The position numbers and the translations under genes were made by a program. A stretch of DNA of 64,000 nt, taken from Georgenia yuyongxinii. GTDB taxonomy: Bacteria; Actinomycetota; Actinomycetes; Actinomycetales; Actinomycetaceae. Below, in pieces: positions 9,055 to 17,190 of the stretch (position 1 is the stretch's first letter; each line of letters begins with the position of its first letter). Under the pieces are notes generated by a model, which was given only the letters and a program-made list of their open reading frames with translations, was not told the DNA's origin and did not search any database. The stretch lies in the NCBI RefSeq assembly GCF_006352065.1, contig NZ_CP040915.1:682001-746000 (forward strand), in the 5' to 3' direction.

Positions 9055-9753
9055 TCAGGGTTCGGTGCGTTCGTCCGCGAACGGGGTGAGCGCCTCAGCC
9101 TGCTCGCCCAGCGACTGCGCCTGGAAGACGGAGCCCTCCAGCAAGAACCAGTGGTCCGGTGTGATGACGGCGTCGACCGGCACGTCGTGCTCGGCGACCG
9201 GCAGGAACACGTCGCGGATCAGCTCCTCGCCGTAGACCATCCCGAACACCGGGGTGCCCGGCCGGGCGTGCTTCAGGACGCGGTCGTACCAGCCGCCGCC
9301 CTGTCCCAGCCGCGTCCCGGCGGCGTCGATGGCCAGCGCCGGTGCGACGACGGCGTCGGCCTCGCTGATGGTCTCGGCGGGCAGGACCTCGCCGCCCGGC
9401 TCCGGCGGGCGGCCCGGTGCCCGCACCTGCAGGTCCGCCGCCGACGTGTAGACCCCCCACGTGCGGGCCAGGCCGGGGCCGAGGACGGGCAGCAGCACCC
9501 TGACCCCGCGCTGGTGCAGCGCCTCGAGCAGCTCGTAGCTGCGAGGCTCGTTGCCCTGTGAGACGTACGCGGCCACGCAGCGCGCGTGCGAGACCGCCTC
9601 GAGGCCGTGCTCCGCGAACCGGGCTCCAGCCAGGAGCCGTGCCCGCTCCGACCGGTGCGCTCGGGCCGTCCGGACGAGCTGGCGCAGCATCTGCTTCGCG
9701 TCCTCCGCCTCGTAGCCGTCGGTACGGGGCAAGGAGATCTGCGGCCGTTGCAT
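9055..9753 (-). CDS. 5-formyltetrahydrofolate cyclo-ligase
   Basis: This 232-residue enzyme converts 5-formyl-THF to 5,10-methenyl-THF using ATP, recycling a folate side product in the cytosol. Family landmarks are the basic N-terminal region (LRQLVRTARAHRSERAR), VAAYVSQGNEPRSYELL, the ATP/folate-site loop LGQGGGWYDR, and PVDAVITPDHW at the end. An in-frame extension reaches 9804, but the ATG at 9753 is the natural start. It diverges from galU across about 100 bp. Confidence 0.92.
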   Translation of the reverse strand: MQRPQISLPRTDGYEAEDAKQMLRQLVRTARAHRSERARLLAGARFAEHGLEAVSHARCVAAYVSQGNEPRSYELLEALHQRGVRVLLPVLGPGLARTWGVYTSAADLQVRAPGRPPEPGGEVLPAETISEADAVVAPALAIDAAGTRLGQGGGWYDRVLKHARPGTPVFGMVYGEELIRDVFLPVAEHDVPVDAVITPDHWFLLEGSVFQAQSLGEQAEALTPFADERTEP

Positions 9754-9857
9754 GCGGCCAGTCTCCCAGCCGGCTGCGCGCACCGGCCACCGACCTGTGC
9801 GCATTCCGCCCGCGGCGGACGGTGCTTGACGGCCCGTACGCCAGATAGCCTCTGGCC

Positions 9858-10880
9858 ATGTCTGAGACTCCGACCGACACGTGGCTGCCCGCGCCCGTCC
9901 GCAAGGCCGTCATCCCCGTGGCCGGTCTGGGCACCCGGTTCGCGCCCGCGACCAAGGCCATCCCCAAGGAGATGCTGCCGGTGGTCGACAAGCCCGCCAT
10001 CCAGTACGTGGTCGAGGAGGTCGCGGCGGCCGGGCTCGACGACGCCCTGCTGGTCACCGGGCGCGGCAAGGGCGCCATCGAGGACCACTTCGACTCCGCC
10101 CCCGAGCTCGAGGCCACCCTCGAGCGCAAGGGCGACGACGCCCGCCTCGCCGCCGTCCGCGCCTCCACCGGCCTCGCGCACGTCCACTTCGTGCGGCAGG
10201 GCGAGCCCAGGGGGCTCGGCCACGCCGTCCTGCAGGGCAAGGACCACGTGGCCGGGGAGCCCTTCGCCGTCCTGCTCGGCGACGACCTCATCGACGCCCG
10301 CGACACCCTGCTCACCGACATGATCGCGGTCCGCGAGCGGCTCGGTGGGTCCGTCATCGCCCTGCTCGAGGTGGACCCCGCCCAGATCAACCTCTACGGC
10401 GCGGCCGCCGTGCAGCCCGTCGAGCACGACGGCGACTTCGGTGCGCTCGACCAGGACGACGTCGTCAAGGTCACCGAGCTGGTGGAGAAGCCCCCGGTCG
10501 ACCAGGCGCCGTCGAACCTCGCCGTCATCGGCCGCTACGTGCTCGACCCGGCCGTGTTCGCCGTCCTCGAGGAGACCCCGCCCGGCCGCGGCGGCGAGAT
10601 CCAGCTCACCGATGCGCTGCAGACGCTGGCAGGGATGGACCCGAACGAGGGCGGCGGCGTCCACGGCGTCATCTTCCGCGGGCGGCGCTACGACACCGGC
10701 GACAAGCTCGACTACCTCAAGGCCGTCGTGCGCCTGGCCCTCGACCGCGAAGACCTCGGGCCCGACTTCGGTGCCTGGCTGGACAGCTTCGTCGCCGGCC
10801 GGCGGGTCGACCTCGGGTCGGAGTCCCCGCAGCCGGGTCGCGCCGCCGCACCGCGCCCGGGCACACCGAGCGCCGGATGA
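9858..10880 (+). CDS. galU: UTP-glucose-1-phosphate uridylyltransferase
   Basis: This 340-residue enzyme makes UDP-glucose from UTP and glucose-1-phosphate for envelope glycans. The nucleotidyltransferase signature AGLGTRFAPATKAIPKEMLP, the VEE segment, the LGDD metal/substrate motif and VIGRYVL are all present. A TAGCCT box (9846-9851) lies 6 bases before the ATG, suggesting a leaderless mRNA. The stop overlaps the next ATG (ATGA), starting an operon with moeA/glp and rimJ. Confidence 0.95.
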   Translation: MSETPTDTWLPAPVRKAVIPVAGLGTRFAPATKAIPKEMLPVVDKPAIQYVVEEVAAAGLDDALLVTGRGKGAIEDHFDSAPELEATLERKGDDARLAAVRASTGLAHVHFVRQGEPRGLGHAVLQGKDHVAGEPFAVLLGDDLIDARDTLLTDMIAVRERLGGSVIALLEVDPAQINLYGAAAVQPVEHDGDFGALDQDDVVKVTELVEKPPVDQAPSNLAVIGRYVLDPAVFAVLEETPPGRGGEIQLTDALQTLAGMDPNEGGGVHGVIFRGRRYDTGDKLDYLKAVVRLALDREDLGPDFGAWLDSFVAGRRVDLGSESPQPGRAAAPRPGTPSAG

Positions 10881-12091
10881 GGAGCGTCCAGGAGCACCTG
10901 ACCGCGTGCCTGGCCGCGGTCGGGCCCCTGCCGCCGCTGGACGTGGTGCTCCACGACGCGGTCGGCTGCATCCTCGCCGAGGACGTCCTGGCCCCCGGTG
11001 ACCTCCCGGTGGCGGACCTCGCGGGCGTCGACGGCTACGCCGTCCGCGCTGTCGACGTCGTGGACGCCCGCCCCGAGAGCCCGACCGTGCTGCGCGTCAC
11101 CGACGAGGTGCGCGCCGGGCAGGTGGACCGCCTGCACCTGGTGGCCCGGGCCGCCGTCCGGATCGCCTCGGGCGCCCCGCTCCCTGGTGACGCGGACGCC
11201 GTCGTCCCGGTGGAGCAGACGGACTTCGGCAGCGCGGAGGTGGCCGTCCGCACGGCGGTGACCAGCGGGGAGAACGTCCGACGGCGCGCCGAGGACCTGC
11301 GCGCCGGCGCGATCGTGCTGCCGGCCGGCGAGCGGGTGGGGGCGCGGCAGGTGGCCCTGCTGGCGGCCACCGGCCGGGGCCGCGTCAACGTCCACCCCCG
11401 GCCCCGGGTGGTGGTCGTGTCCGTCGGGGACGAGCTGGTGGAGCCGGGGCGGCCGGCCCAGCCCGGCCAGGTCTACGACGCCAACGGGCACGCGCTGGCC
11501 ACCGCCGTGCAGGACGCGGGCGCCGCGACGTTCCGGGTCGCCGCCGTGCCCGACGAACGGCGCCAGCTCCGCGAGACCCTCGAGGACCAGCTCGTGCGCG
11601 CCGACCTCGTCATCACCACGGGCGGGCTGAGCTACGGGGCCAACGACACGGTCAAGGAGGTCCTCGCCCCGCTCGGCACGGTCCGCTTCGACAACGTCGC
11701 CATGTGGCCCGGGCGCCAGCTGGGCGTGGGCCACATCGGCGACGGCACCCCGATCTTCTGCCTGCCCGGGGACCCGGTGGCGGTGCAGGTGGCCTACGAG
11801 ACGTTCGTGCGGCCCGCGCTGCGCACCATGGCCGGCTACGCGGACCTCTACCGGCCCTCGGTGCCGGCCGCCGTGACCACCGGCTGGTACTCCCCGTACG
11901 GGCGGCGCGAGTTCGTCCGCGTGCACCTGACCGGCACGCCCACCGACGGGTACCGCGCCGAACCGACGGGCTCGCCCGCGGCGCTGCTGCTCTCCGCGCT
12001 CGCCCGCGCCAACGCGTTCGCCGTCGTCCCCGAGGACGTCACCGACGTCCGGGCGGGGGACCGGCTGCACTGCCTCCTGCTGGAGTCGTGA
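10877..12091 (+). CDS. moeA: MoeA/gephyrin-like protein, probably the cell-division protein Glp
   Basis: This 404-residue protein has the MoeA fold: VADLAGVDGYAVRA, ASGAPLPGDADAVVPVEQ, VVVVSVGDEL, the MoCF-binding signature TTGGLSYGANDTVKEVL, and LPGDPVAVQVAYETFV. The family inserts molybdenum into molybdopterin. The setting, galU-moeA-rimJ-glpR with no other Mo-cofactor genes in the window, is that of Glp, the gephyrin-like division protein of Corynebacterium, which binds FtsZ and the membrane receptor GlpR. The start overlaps the galU stop and the end overlaps the rimJ GTG. Glp versus genuine MoeA cannot be decided from sequence alone. Confidence 0.85.
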   Translation: MRSVQEHLTACLAAVGPLPPLDVVLHDAVGCILAEDVLAPGDLPVADLAGVDGYAVRAVDVVDARPESPTVLRVTDEVRAGQVDRLHLVARAAVRIASGAPLPGDADAVVPVEQTDFGSAEVAVRTAVTSGENVRRRAEDLRAGAIVLPAGERVGARQVALLAATGRGRVNVHPRPRVVVVSVGDELVEPGRPAQPGQVYDANGHALATAVQDAGAATFRVAAVPDERRQLRETLEDQLVRADLVITTGGLSYGANDTVKEVLAPLGTVRFDNVAMWPGRQLGVGHIGDGTPIFCLPGDPVAVQVAYETFVRPALRTMAGYADLYRPSVPAAVTTGWYSPYGRREFVRVHLTGTPTDGYRAEPTGSPAALLLSALARANAFAVVPEDVTDVRAGDRLHCLLLES

Positions 12092-12705
12092 CCGTGATCG
12101 AGGACCGGCCGGCGCACTGGCCGCTCACCCTCGCCGAGGGCCGGCTCGTGCTGCGCCCGTTGCGCCGCCGTGACCGCCCGGTGTGGGAGGAGCTCCGCCG
12201 GGCCAACGCCGGGTGGCTGGACAGGTGGGAGGCCACCTCGCCCACCGGGGCGCCTCCGGCGTCCTTCCAGCACTACGTCCACACCCTGAACCGACAGGCA
12301 CGGGCGGGTCAGTCGCTGCCCTGGGTGGTCGAGCTGGACGGGGAGATGGTCGGCCAGCTGACCGTCTCCTCGATCACCCGCGGATCGTTCTGCTCCGCCT
12401 CCATCGGGTACTGGGTGAGCGAGCACGTCGCCGGCCGGGGGGTGATCCCGATGGCGGTGGCGATGGCATGCGACTACTGCTGGTTCGAGGCCGGGCTGCA
12501 CCGCATCGAGATCAACATCCGCCCGGAGAACCTGCCGTCGCTGCGGGTGGTGGAGAAGCTCGGCTTCCGGGACGAGGGGCTGCGCCGGCGCATGCTGCAC
12601 ATCCAGGGCGACTGGCGCGACCACCGCTCCTTCGCGCTGACCGTGGAGGAGGTCCCGGGCGGGCTGCTGCGCCGTTGGCGGGACGGCGGGGGTGGGCTCC
12701 GGTAG
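12088..12705 (+). CDS. rimJ: RimJ/RimL-type GNAT N-acetyltransferase
   Basis: This 205-residue protein has the N-terminal LRPLRRRD pattern of ribosomal-protein alanine acetyltransferases, then IGYWVSEHVAGRGVIPMAVA (acetyl-CoA pyrophosphate loop), HRIEINIRPENLPSLRVVEKLGF and HIQGDWRDH. It probably acetylates a protein N-terminus using acetyl-CoA; the target is unknown. The GTG at 12088 overlaps the moeA stop. It is the third gene of the galU operon. Confidence 0.88.
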   Translation: MTVIEDRPAHWPLTLAEGRLVLRPLRRRDRPVWEELRRANAGWLDRWEATSPTGAPPASFQHYVHTLNRQARAGQSLPWVVELDGEMVGQLTVSSITRGSFCSASIGYWVSEHVAGRGVIPMAVAMACDYCWFEAGLHRIEINIRPENLPSLRVVEKLGFRDEGLRRRMLHIQGDWRDHRSFALTVEEVPGGLLRRWRDGGGGLR

Positions 12706-12839
12706 CGGGTGCCCGGCCGGCTGGCCGGGCCGCGTGGCAGGCTGGCTGGGCCGCTTGGCACCGGTCGTGCCCAGATCGTGAGCAGACACGCCGAAGACCC
12801 TGACGATTCCTGTGCGCGGGCGCCCCTAGCGTGGGAACC

Positions 12840-14069
12840 GTGGAGATTCAGGGATACGTGGTCATCGCGTTGACCCTGATCCTCCTGGGCTACCTGCTCC
12901 CGCACCTGGTGCGCAGCCGGCAGCTGCTGCTCGACTCACGGGTGGAGGACCGGTTCTCCGGCGACCTGCGGGTCCTGGCCACGGCCGGGCCTGGCGCGTC
13001 GGCAGGAGGGCCGTCCGCCGACCCGGGTGCGCACCACGGGCAGCCGGCTGCACGCCCGTACCTGCACGATCCTGCCCGACGACCGGAGGCCCCCGCCGTG
13101 AACAGGCCGCACGCCCGCACCGAGCGCGCGAGCGGGGACGCCCGCGCGCTGGCCGCCGCGCGAGCCGCCCGCGCGGCCCGCCTCTCCCGCCGCGCCGCGG
13201 CCGTCCGCCGGCGCCGGATCCTCACCGTCACCTTGCTCCTTCTGTCGGTGGCCGCCTGGGCAGCAGTGGGCATCGCCGCGGCTCACTGGGGCCTCGCCGT
13301 CGGCCCGACCCTGCTGCTGGGCACCGTCCTGGAGCTGGGCCGACGCACCGCGACGAAGACCCGCGCCAACGACCGCCGCGACCGTTCCGAGATGGCCCGG
13401 CTGGAAGAGCGTCTGCGCGCGGTGTCGCAGCGCAACGCCGCGGAGGTCGCGGCCCGCACGCCAGCCGCCCGGTCCGCCGCACCGCGTCCGACGGCGGCCC
13501 CTCGCACCGCTGGTGCGTCACCGGCCGCCGCCTCCACTTCTGCAACGGGTGTGTCACCCGCCGCCGCCTCGGAGGCAGCCGTCGGTGCGACGGCTGCGCC
13601 GTCCCCGGTTGCGGATGCGGATGCGGATGCGGATGCGGCAAAGGGTGCGTCCTCGCCGGCCGAAGCGCGCGATGGCGCCGTCGTTTCAGCGGGTACGGGC
13701 ACCTCTGCCGAGGCCGCGCCGGAGCGGTCGGTGTCTGGGTCTGAGGAGACCGACGGCGTAGCTGCCGTCGTGCCGAGGCGGCCGGACCATGTGCCCGCGC
13801 CGGAGGTGGCGGGGCCTGCCGTACCCGAGCCGGCGAGCACCTGGACACCCGTGCCGGTACCGGTGCCGTCCTACACGCTCAAGCCCGCCGCCCCGCGCCG
13901 CGACGTCGACCCCTACGTGTCTGACGACGCCGACTCGTCTTTGGCTGCCGTGCCGCAGCGCCCCATCTCGGCCTCGCCCGCCGCCGCTGCCGCGGCCCTG
14001 AGCGAGCCGGTCGCCGTGACGCTTGACCTCGACGCCGTCCTCGCACGGCGCCGCGCAGCCGGCGAGTAG
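12840..14069 (+). CDS. sepX: GlpR/SepX-type membrane protein of the actinobacterial divisome
   Basis: The protein has about 409 residues: an N-terminal membrane helix (YVVIALTLILLGYLLPHLVRSR), the motif DSRVEDRFSGDLRVL, an Arg/Ala-rich helix, a two-helix hairpin (about residues 122-160), then a long disordered Ala/Pro/Glu region with an (Ala-Asp)n run encoded by a GCGGAT repeat near 13,615. This layout and the position after galU-moeA-rimJ match GlpR/SepX, the partner of Glp. A GTG also exists at 12831, but a TAGCGT box at 12827-12832 is best spaced for a leaderless start at 12840. A second TM hairpin followed by a disordered tail fits a cytoplasmic interaction domain. Confidence 0.75.
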   Translation: MEIQGYVVIALTLILLGYLLPHLVRSRQLLLDSRVEDRFSGDLRVLATAGPGASAGGPSADPGAHHGQPAARPYLHDPARRPEAPAVNRPHARTERASGDARALAAARAARAARLSRRAAAVRRRRILTVTLLLLSVAAWAAVGIAAAHWGLAVGPTLLLGTVLELGRRTATKTRANDRRDRSEMARLEERLRAVSQRNAAEVAARTPAARSAAPRPTAAPRTAGASPAAASTSATGVSPAAASEAAVGATAAPSPVADADADADAAKGASSPAEARDGAVVSAGTGTSAEAAPERSVSGSEETDGVAAVVPRRPDHVPAPEVAGPAVPEPASTWTPVPVPVPSYTLKPAAPRRDVDPYVSDDADSSLAAVPQRPISASPAAAAAALSEPVAVTLDLDAVLARRRAAGE

Positions 14070-14122
14070 GGGCTCCGCGGCCGGGAGTGACTAAGGCAAC
14101 GTCGCGGCAGGGGCGTTCCGAT

Positions 14123-14153
14123 TTCACAACCGCCGGTGGGCCGATGCTAAACT
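14123..14153 (+). promoter_or_regulatory. Promoter of tRNA-Ala
   Basis: TTCACA (14123-14128) and TAAACT (14148-14153), preceded by TG as in an extended -10 element, sit about 27 bases before the mature tRNA. Spacing is 19 bp, slightly long. Confidence 0.5.
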
Positions 14154-14179
14154 CGCCATGCTCACGGTGAGTGAGTGCT

Positions 14180-14252
14180 GGGGCTATGGCGCAGTTGGTA
14201 GCGCGTCTCGTTCGCAATGAGAAGGTCGGGGGTTCGAATCCCCCTAGCTCCA
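14180..14252 (+). tRNA. tRNA-Ala (anticodon CGC)
   Basis: This is a full cloverleaf. The acceptor stem GGGGCTA/TAGCTCC has the G3-U70 pair that identifies alanine tRNA, and the D-stem is GCGC/GCGC. The anticodon loop is TTCGCAA, the T-arm GGGGG-TTCGAAT-CCCCC, and the discriminator A is at 14252. It reads GCG codons. Its 3' half is the integration site of the element that follows. Confidence 0.97.
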
Positions 14253-14253
14253 C
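14218..14253 (+). repeat. Left attachment site (attL), 36-bp core in tRNA-Ala
   Basis: The sequence starts TGAGAAGGTCGGGGG in the anticodon arm and runs through the T-arm and acceptor stem into the first C after the discriminator. It is identical to 42728-42763. Integration here leaves the tRNA gene intact. Confidence 0.9.
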
Positions 14254-14262
14254 CCGGTGAAG

Positions 14263-14296
14263 GCCGCTGAACCGCACGAAAGTGCAGGTCAGCGGC
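14263..14296 (+). terminator. Terminator-like hairpin after tRNA-Ala, supplied by the element
   Basis: GCCGCTGA pairs with TCAGCGGC, with an inner GCAC/GTGC stem around GAAA, followed by TTTCTGCTTT. A related hairpin lies at the same place after the second att copy (42770-42809). Confidence 0.65.
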
Positions 14297-14344
14297 TTTC
14301 TGCTTTCCAGCCAGGACGCCGACATGAAGGACGGTGACCTGCGA

Positions 14345-14366
14345 ATGCCACGCTTTGTGCCACGGA
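14345..14366 (+). promoter_or_regulatory. Putative integrase arm-type site pair (left end)
   Basis: Two TGCCAC hexamers stand 12 bp apart (14346 and 14358), and the second extends to TGCCACGG. The same pair recurs twice just inside the right end of the element. Confidence 0.5.
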
Positions 14367-14431
14367 ATGGTCCGCACCCAGGGCGCGTGAACGAGCATGT
14401 TCGGCCGGTGTGCCACGCACACCTGATGGGC

Positions 14432-14686
14432 ATGAGCGAGCACATCGACTCCCCAGAGCCGCTGACCTGCACCCCGTTGTGGACCCTCGACGAGCTGTGC
14501 GCCAAGCTGCACACCTCCCCGCGCACCGTCCACGGTTGGCGACGAACCGGAACGGCACCGAAGGCGTACAAGGTCGGCAAGCACCTGATGTTCGAGGAGG
14601 CCGAGATCCGCGCCTGGCTCGAGGCCAGGCAGACGGCCAGCACGACCGCCGACCTCGCCGGCCGCGAGGCCGAGACGGGGTGGTGA
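14432..14686 (+). CDS. Excisionase-like MerR-type helix-turn-helix protein (element 1)
   Basis: This small DNA-binding protein of about 84 residues contains LWTLDELCAKLHTSPRTVHGWRRTGTAPKAYKVGKHLMFEEAEIRAWLEA, the winged-HTH pattern of actinobacterial excisionases/directionality factors. The frame is open back to 14282, but that part covers the terminator and arm sites. The ATG at 14432 is the likeliest start, without a clear ribosome site. It ends 3 bases before the integrase GTG, so the two are co-transcribed. Confidence 0.8.
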   Translation: MSEHIDSPEPLTCTPLWTLDELCAKLHTSPRTVHGWRRTGTAPKAYKVGKHLMFEEAEIRAWLEARQTASTTADLAGREAETGW

Positions 14687-14689
14687 CCC

Positions 14690-16069
14690 GTGGCCCGGCA
14701 ACGGCTGAAGCCAGGAGAGCACGGGGAGATCTTCGTCTACCAGACGCCGGACCGGCGGTGGCGCGCGAAGACCCGACTGCGGCTGATGGACGGCAAGGAG
14801 GCCCAGGTCTCGCGGGTCGGCAAGTCGGCCGAGGCGGCACGGCTCAACGTCCAGGCTGCCCTGGCGGAGCGGCTGGACCTGCCCACGGGGTCCGGAGCTC
14901 TGAAGCCGGACAGCAAGGTGGGGCTCGCTGCGCGGCAGTGGATCAACGAGCTGCGCGAGCAGTCGACGTGGCCCAACCCGCCGGTCCTTCCGCAGACGGT
15001 CGATGAGTACGAGCGCCTGCTCGCCAACCACCTCGTGCCACAGCTGGGCAAGCTGCGCTTGAACGAGCTGACTCCCGCCGTCTGCCAGGACTGGATCAAC
15101 GCCCTCATCCAGAAGGGCAAGAGCGGCCCGAACGACCTGGTCGTGACCGCGACGCAGGTGCGAGGCGCATTCCGGCAGGTCCTCGACCGGGCGATCGTGC
15201 ACGACGCGATGCGATACAACCCCGCGGACAAGACCACCACGCCCCACCGGAGGAAGCCGGACCCGAAGGCCATGACGGTCAAGGACGTGTACCGGCTGCG
15301 TAAGGCGGTGCGTGACTGGGAGACGTCGCGGCAGGGACGCCCGGGCCCGGAACCGACCGGACATGTCCCCGCCGCGGTCGACGTCATGCTCGGCACCGGC
15401 CTTCGGATCGGCGAGGTGATGTCGCTGCTGTGGGGAGACGTGAACCTGACCAAGGACGGACTGCCGACGATCTCGGTCGCCGCGACGATGGTCGACATTA
15501 GGGGCCGGGGCACGGTCAGGCAGGCACACACCAAGACTGACGCAGGGCGGCGCACGATCATCATCCCGAAGTTCACCGTCGAGGCGCTGGAGTCCATTCG
15601 TCCCGCGACGACGACCCCGGACATGCCGGTGTTCCCATCGCGCCGCTTTAAGAACGGTGAAGTGCTGCTCAAACCGCAGACGACGCACAACATCCGCCGC
15701 ACGCTCCGACACGCGCTCGAGCTGGCCAAGATGACCGGTGAGGTCCACCCGCACTTGCTGCGTTCGACGGTTGCCACCGTGGTCGCCAGGAAGCAGGGCG
15801 TGGCCGATGCCGCTGCCCTCTTGGGGCACAAGATCAACGCCGGCGTCACTGGGCGGCACTACATCGAGCGCCTGCTGCTCGCTCCCGATACCTCCGCAGT
15901 ACTGCAGGAGATGATCGAGATCGGCGAGGAACAGGCCGCCCACGAGGCGATCCGAGCGGCGCAGGCTCTCGCGCAGCGCAGCACAACCGGGCGCGTTCCG
16001 GGCCGAGCCGGACCGGCGTCGGCCACCGCCAAGAAGGTGACGATGGCCGGCGAGGACTCTGGGTGGTGA
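14690..16069 (+). CDS. int: Tyrosine integrase (element 1)
   Basis: This 459-residue recombinase has an AP2-like arm-binding N-terminus (EIFVYQTPDRRWRAKTRLRL), a SAM-like core-binding domain (about residues 80-190) and a catalytic domain. Catalytic residues are visible: Arg in GTGLRIGEV, His/Arg in HPHLLRSTVAT, His in LLGHKINAGVT and the nucleophile Tyr in GRHYIE. It should recombine the 36-bp tRNA-Ala site. It is about two-thirds identical by eye to the integrase at 43,199-44,554, with the same conserved ending AGEDSGW. Confidence 0.93.
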   Translation: MARQRLKPGEHGEIFVYQTPDRRWRAKTRLRLMDGKEAQVSRVGKSAEAARLNVQAALAERLDLPTGSGALKPDSKVGLAARQWINELREQSTWPNPPVLPQTVDEYERLLANHLVPQLGKLRLNELTPAVCQDWINALIQKGKSGPNDLVVTATQVRGAFRQVLDRAIVHDAMRYNPADKTTTPHRRKPDPKAMTVKDVYRLRKAVRDWETSRQGRPGPEPTGHVPAAVDVMLGTGLRIGEVMSLLWGDVNLTKDGLPTISVAATMVDIRGRGTVRQAHTKTDAGRRTIIIPKFTVEALESIRPATTTPDMPVFPSRRFKNGEVLLKPQTTHNIRRTLRHALELAKMTGEVHPHLLRSTVATVVARKQGVADAAALLGHKINAGVTGRHYIERLLLAPDTSAVLQEMIEIGEEQAAHEAIRAAQALAQRSTTGRVPGRAGPASATAKKVTMAGEDSGW

Positions 16070-16153
16070 CGGTTGGCCAGAGAGGGCGTCGAAGCCCGCC
16101 GCTGACAGCCGATCGGTGCCGGGTTGTTCTGTGGGAGGTGCGGGGGCCTCTGT

Positions 16154-16176
16154 GGTGGGCGTGAGTCACGCCCACC
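16154..16176 (+). terminator. 23-bp palindrome after integrase 1
   Basis: GGTGGGCGTGA and TCACGCCCACC flank a single G. An identical copy follows integrase 2 at 44638-44660. It is either a terminator (loop TGAGTCA) or a protein-binding palindrome; there is no T-tract. Confidence 0.5.
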
Positions 16177-16233
16177 GTTCACTACCGACGAACGCTGCTG
16201 CCTTCGAAGCACGAGAGACTCTTCCCACGGTCG

Positions 16234-16512
16234 ATGTCTCGCTCCGGCGGGCTGCTCCTGACCGGGCGTCGGTTGCTCGGTCCGCGTCCAGAGTGTCTTG
16301 TGAGAGCGTCGCCACCCCTCTCGCGGGGACAGCGGCGGGTCGCGGCCTCGGCGGAAAATCGTGAACGAAAACTCGCCGAAGCGGCTGCCGGTGACGATGA
16401 CGACGCGCAGGCGAAGTTCACCAGCGCCGCCGGCGGCCTACCTGCGGAAGTGCTCAGAGTGTCCATGCACTCCACCATGGCGGCGGCGCGTGCCCATTTC
16501 CGTCCCCTCTGA
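16234..16512 (+). CDS. Possible small ORF with a C-terminus conserved in element 2
   Basis: The frame encodes 92 residues. The last 31 (16417-16512), including MAAARxxFRP before the stop, align with the end of a frame at 44755-44850 in the second element (17 of 31 identical by eye). The upstream half has diverged, and element 2 carries a deletion there. The function is unknown and it may be a fossil gene. Confidence 0.3.
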   Translation: MSRSGGLLLTGRRLLGPRPECLVRASPPLSRGQRRVAASAENRERKLAEAAAGDDDDAQAKFTSAAGGLPAEVLRVSMHSTMAAARAHFRPL

Positions 16513-17190
16513 CCGCGTCCCCCCAGCGTCCCCCGGGCAAGACCACAGCGAAGGTGCGGGTCACAGCCCGTCCCCCTTCTGAGTAAGCGCGTTTGCGGCG
16601 GCTGTGAGGGATCTGTGATGGCTGGCCTCGGCCACGGTGCGTTGGTGACGGTCGAGAAGTTGGCCAGGATCGACACCGTTGTCGAAAGCTGCGCGAATTT
16701 CAGAAGGACCTTGCGCGTGCCCTCCAGCCTGGGCGCATCGCGGTTCCTTCCTCGTCCACGGGTGCGTTCGAAGAGTCCGAGGTCCACGAGGACTCGTCGG
16801 TCAGCTACACGGGCAACTCCTGTCCGCGATGGCGCGCCACGATGCGGTCGGCACGCGGCGTGTGTGCGGGATCGTGGCACGCGCTCTGATGCTGAGCCAC
16901 ACGCGGGGGAAGCTGACAGTCGCGCGCTCGGTGGTTGGCAATGTGGGTTGCACCAGCGACTTGATCAGTACGTCTAGGTCGCCGCCCCCCTCACAGGCGA
17001 CGTTCGCCCGGATCTGGCTCATCGTCGTTCGGTGCGCCGTCCGCTGTCGTCTTCGACCGGCCGCGTCCCGGCTGCGGTCGCTGCCGCTGTTGCTGCCGTC
17101 TCTCAGCCGCGGTCCCGTTTCGCCGCTTCAAGGCTGGCCACACGTCTGGCACTGAGGCTGGTCGAGTCGTCGCACCTTCATGGTGGAGGT
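16513..17190. other. Non-coding interval upstream of the relaxase, partly conserved in element 2
   Basis: No convincing gene is seen on either strand. Blocks are conserved in element 2 (44851-45378), most clearly from about 16,905 to 17,056. That is where an origin of transfer would be expected for a MobF system. A bulged hairpin lies at 16932-16955. Short frames on both strands here are not preserved between the two copies. Confidence 0.5.
16932..16955. other. Candidate oriT hairpin
   Basis: TGGT-TG-GCAA and TTGC-ACCA form an 8-bp stem with a 2-nt bulge and a 6-nt loop, 236 bp before the relaxase start. The same structure, with a changed loop, is kept in element 2 at 45261-45284. Confidence 0.35.

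Noticed and set aside
13611-13638. Regulatory GCGGAT repeat
   Set aside because: It lies inside the disordered Ala-Asp run of the GlpR/SepX-type protein and is best explained as coding low complexity.
16182-16880. 232-residue minus-strand protein between integrase 1 and the relaxase
   Set aside because: The homologous DNA in element 2 does not keep the frame, composition is Arg/Ser-rich, and it crosses the end of the small plus-strand frame.
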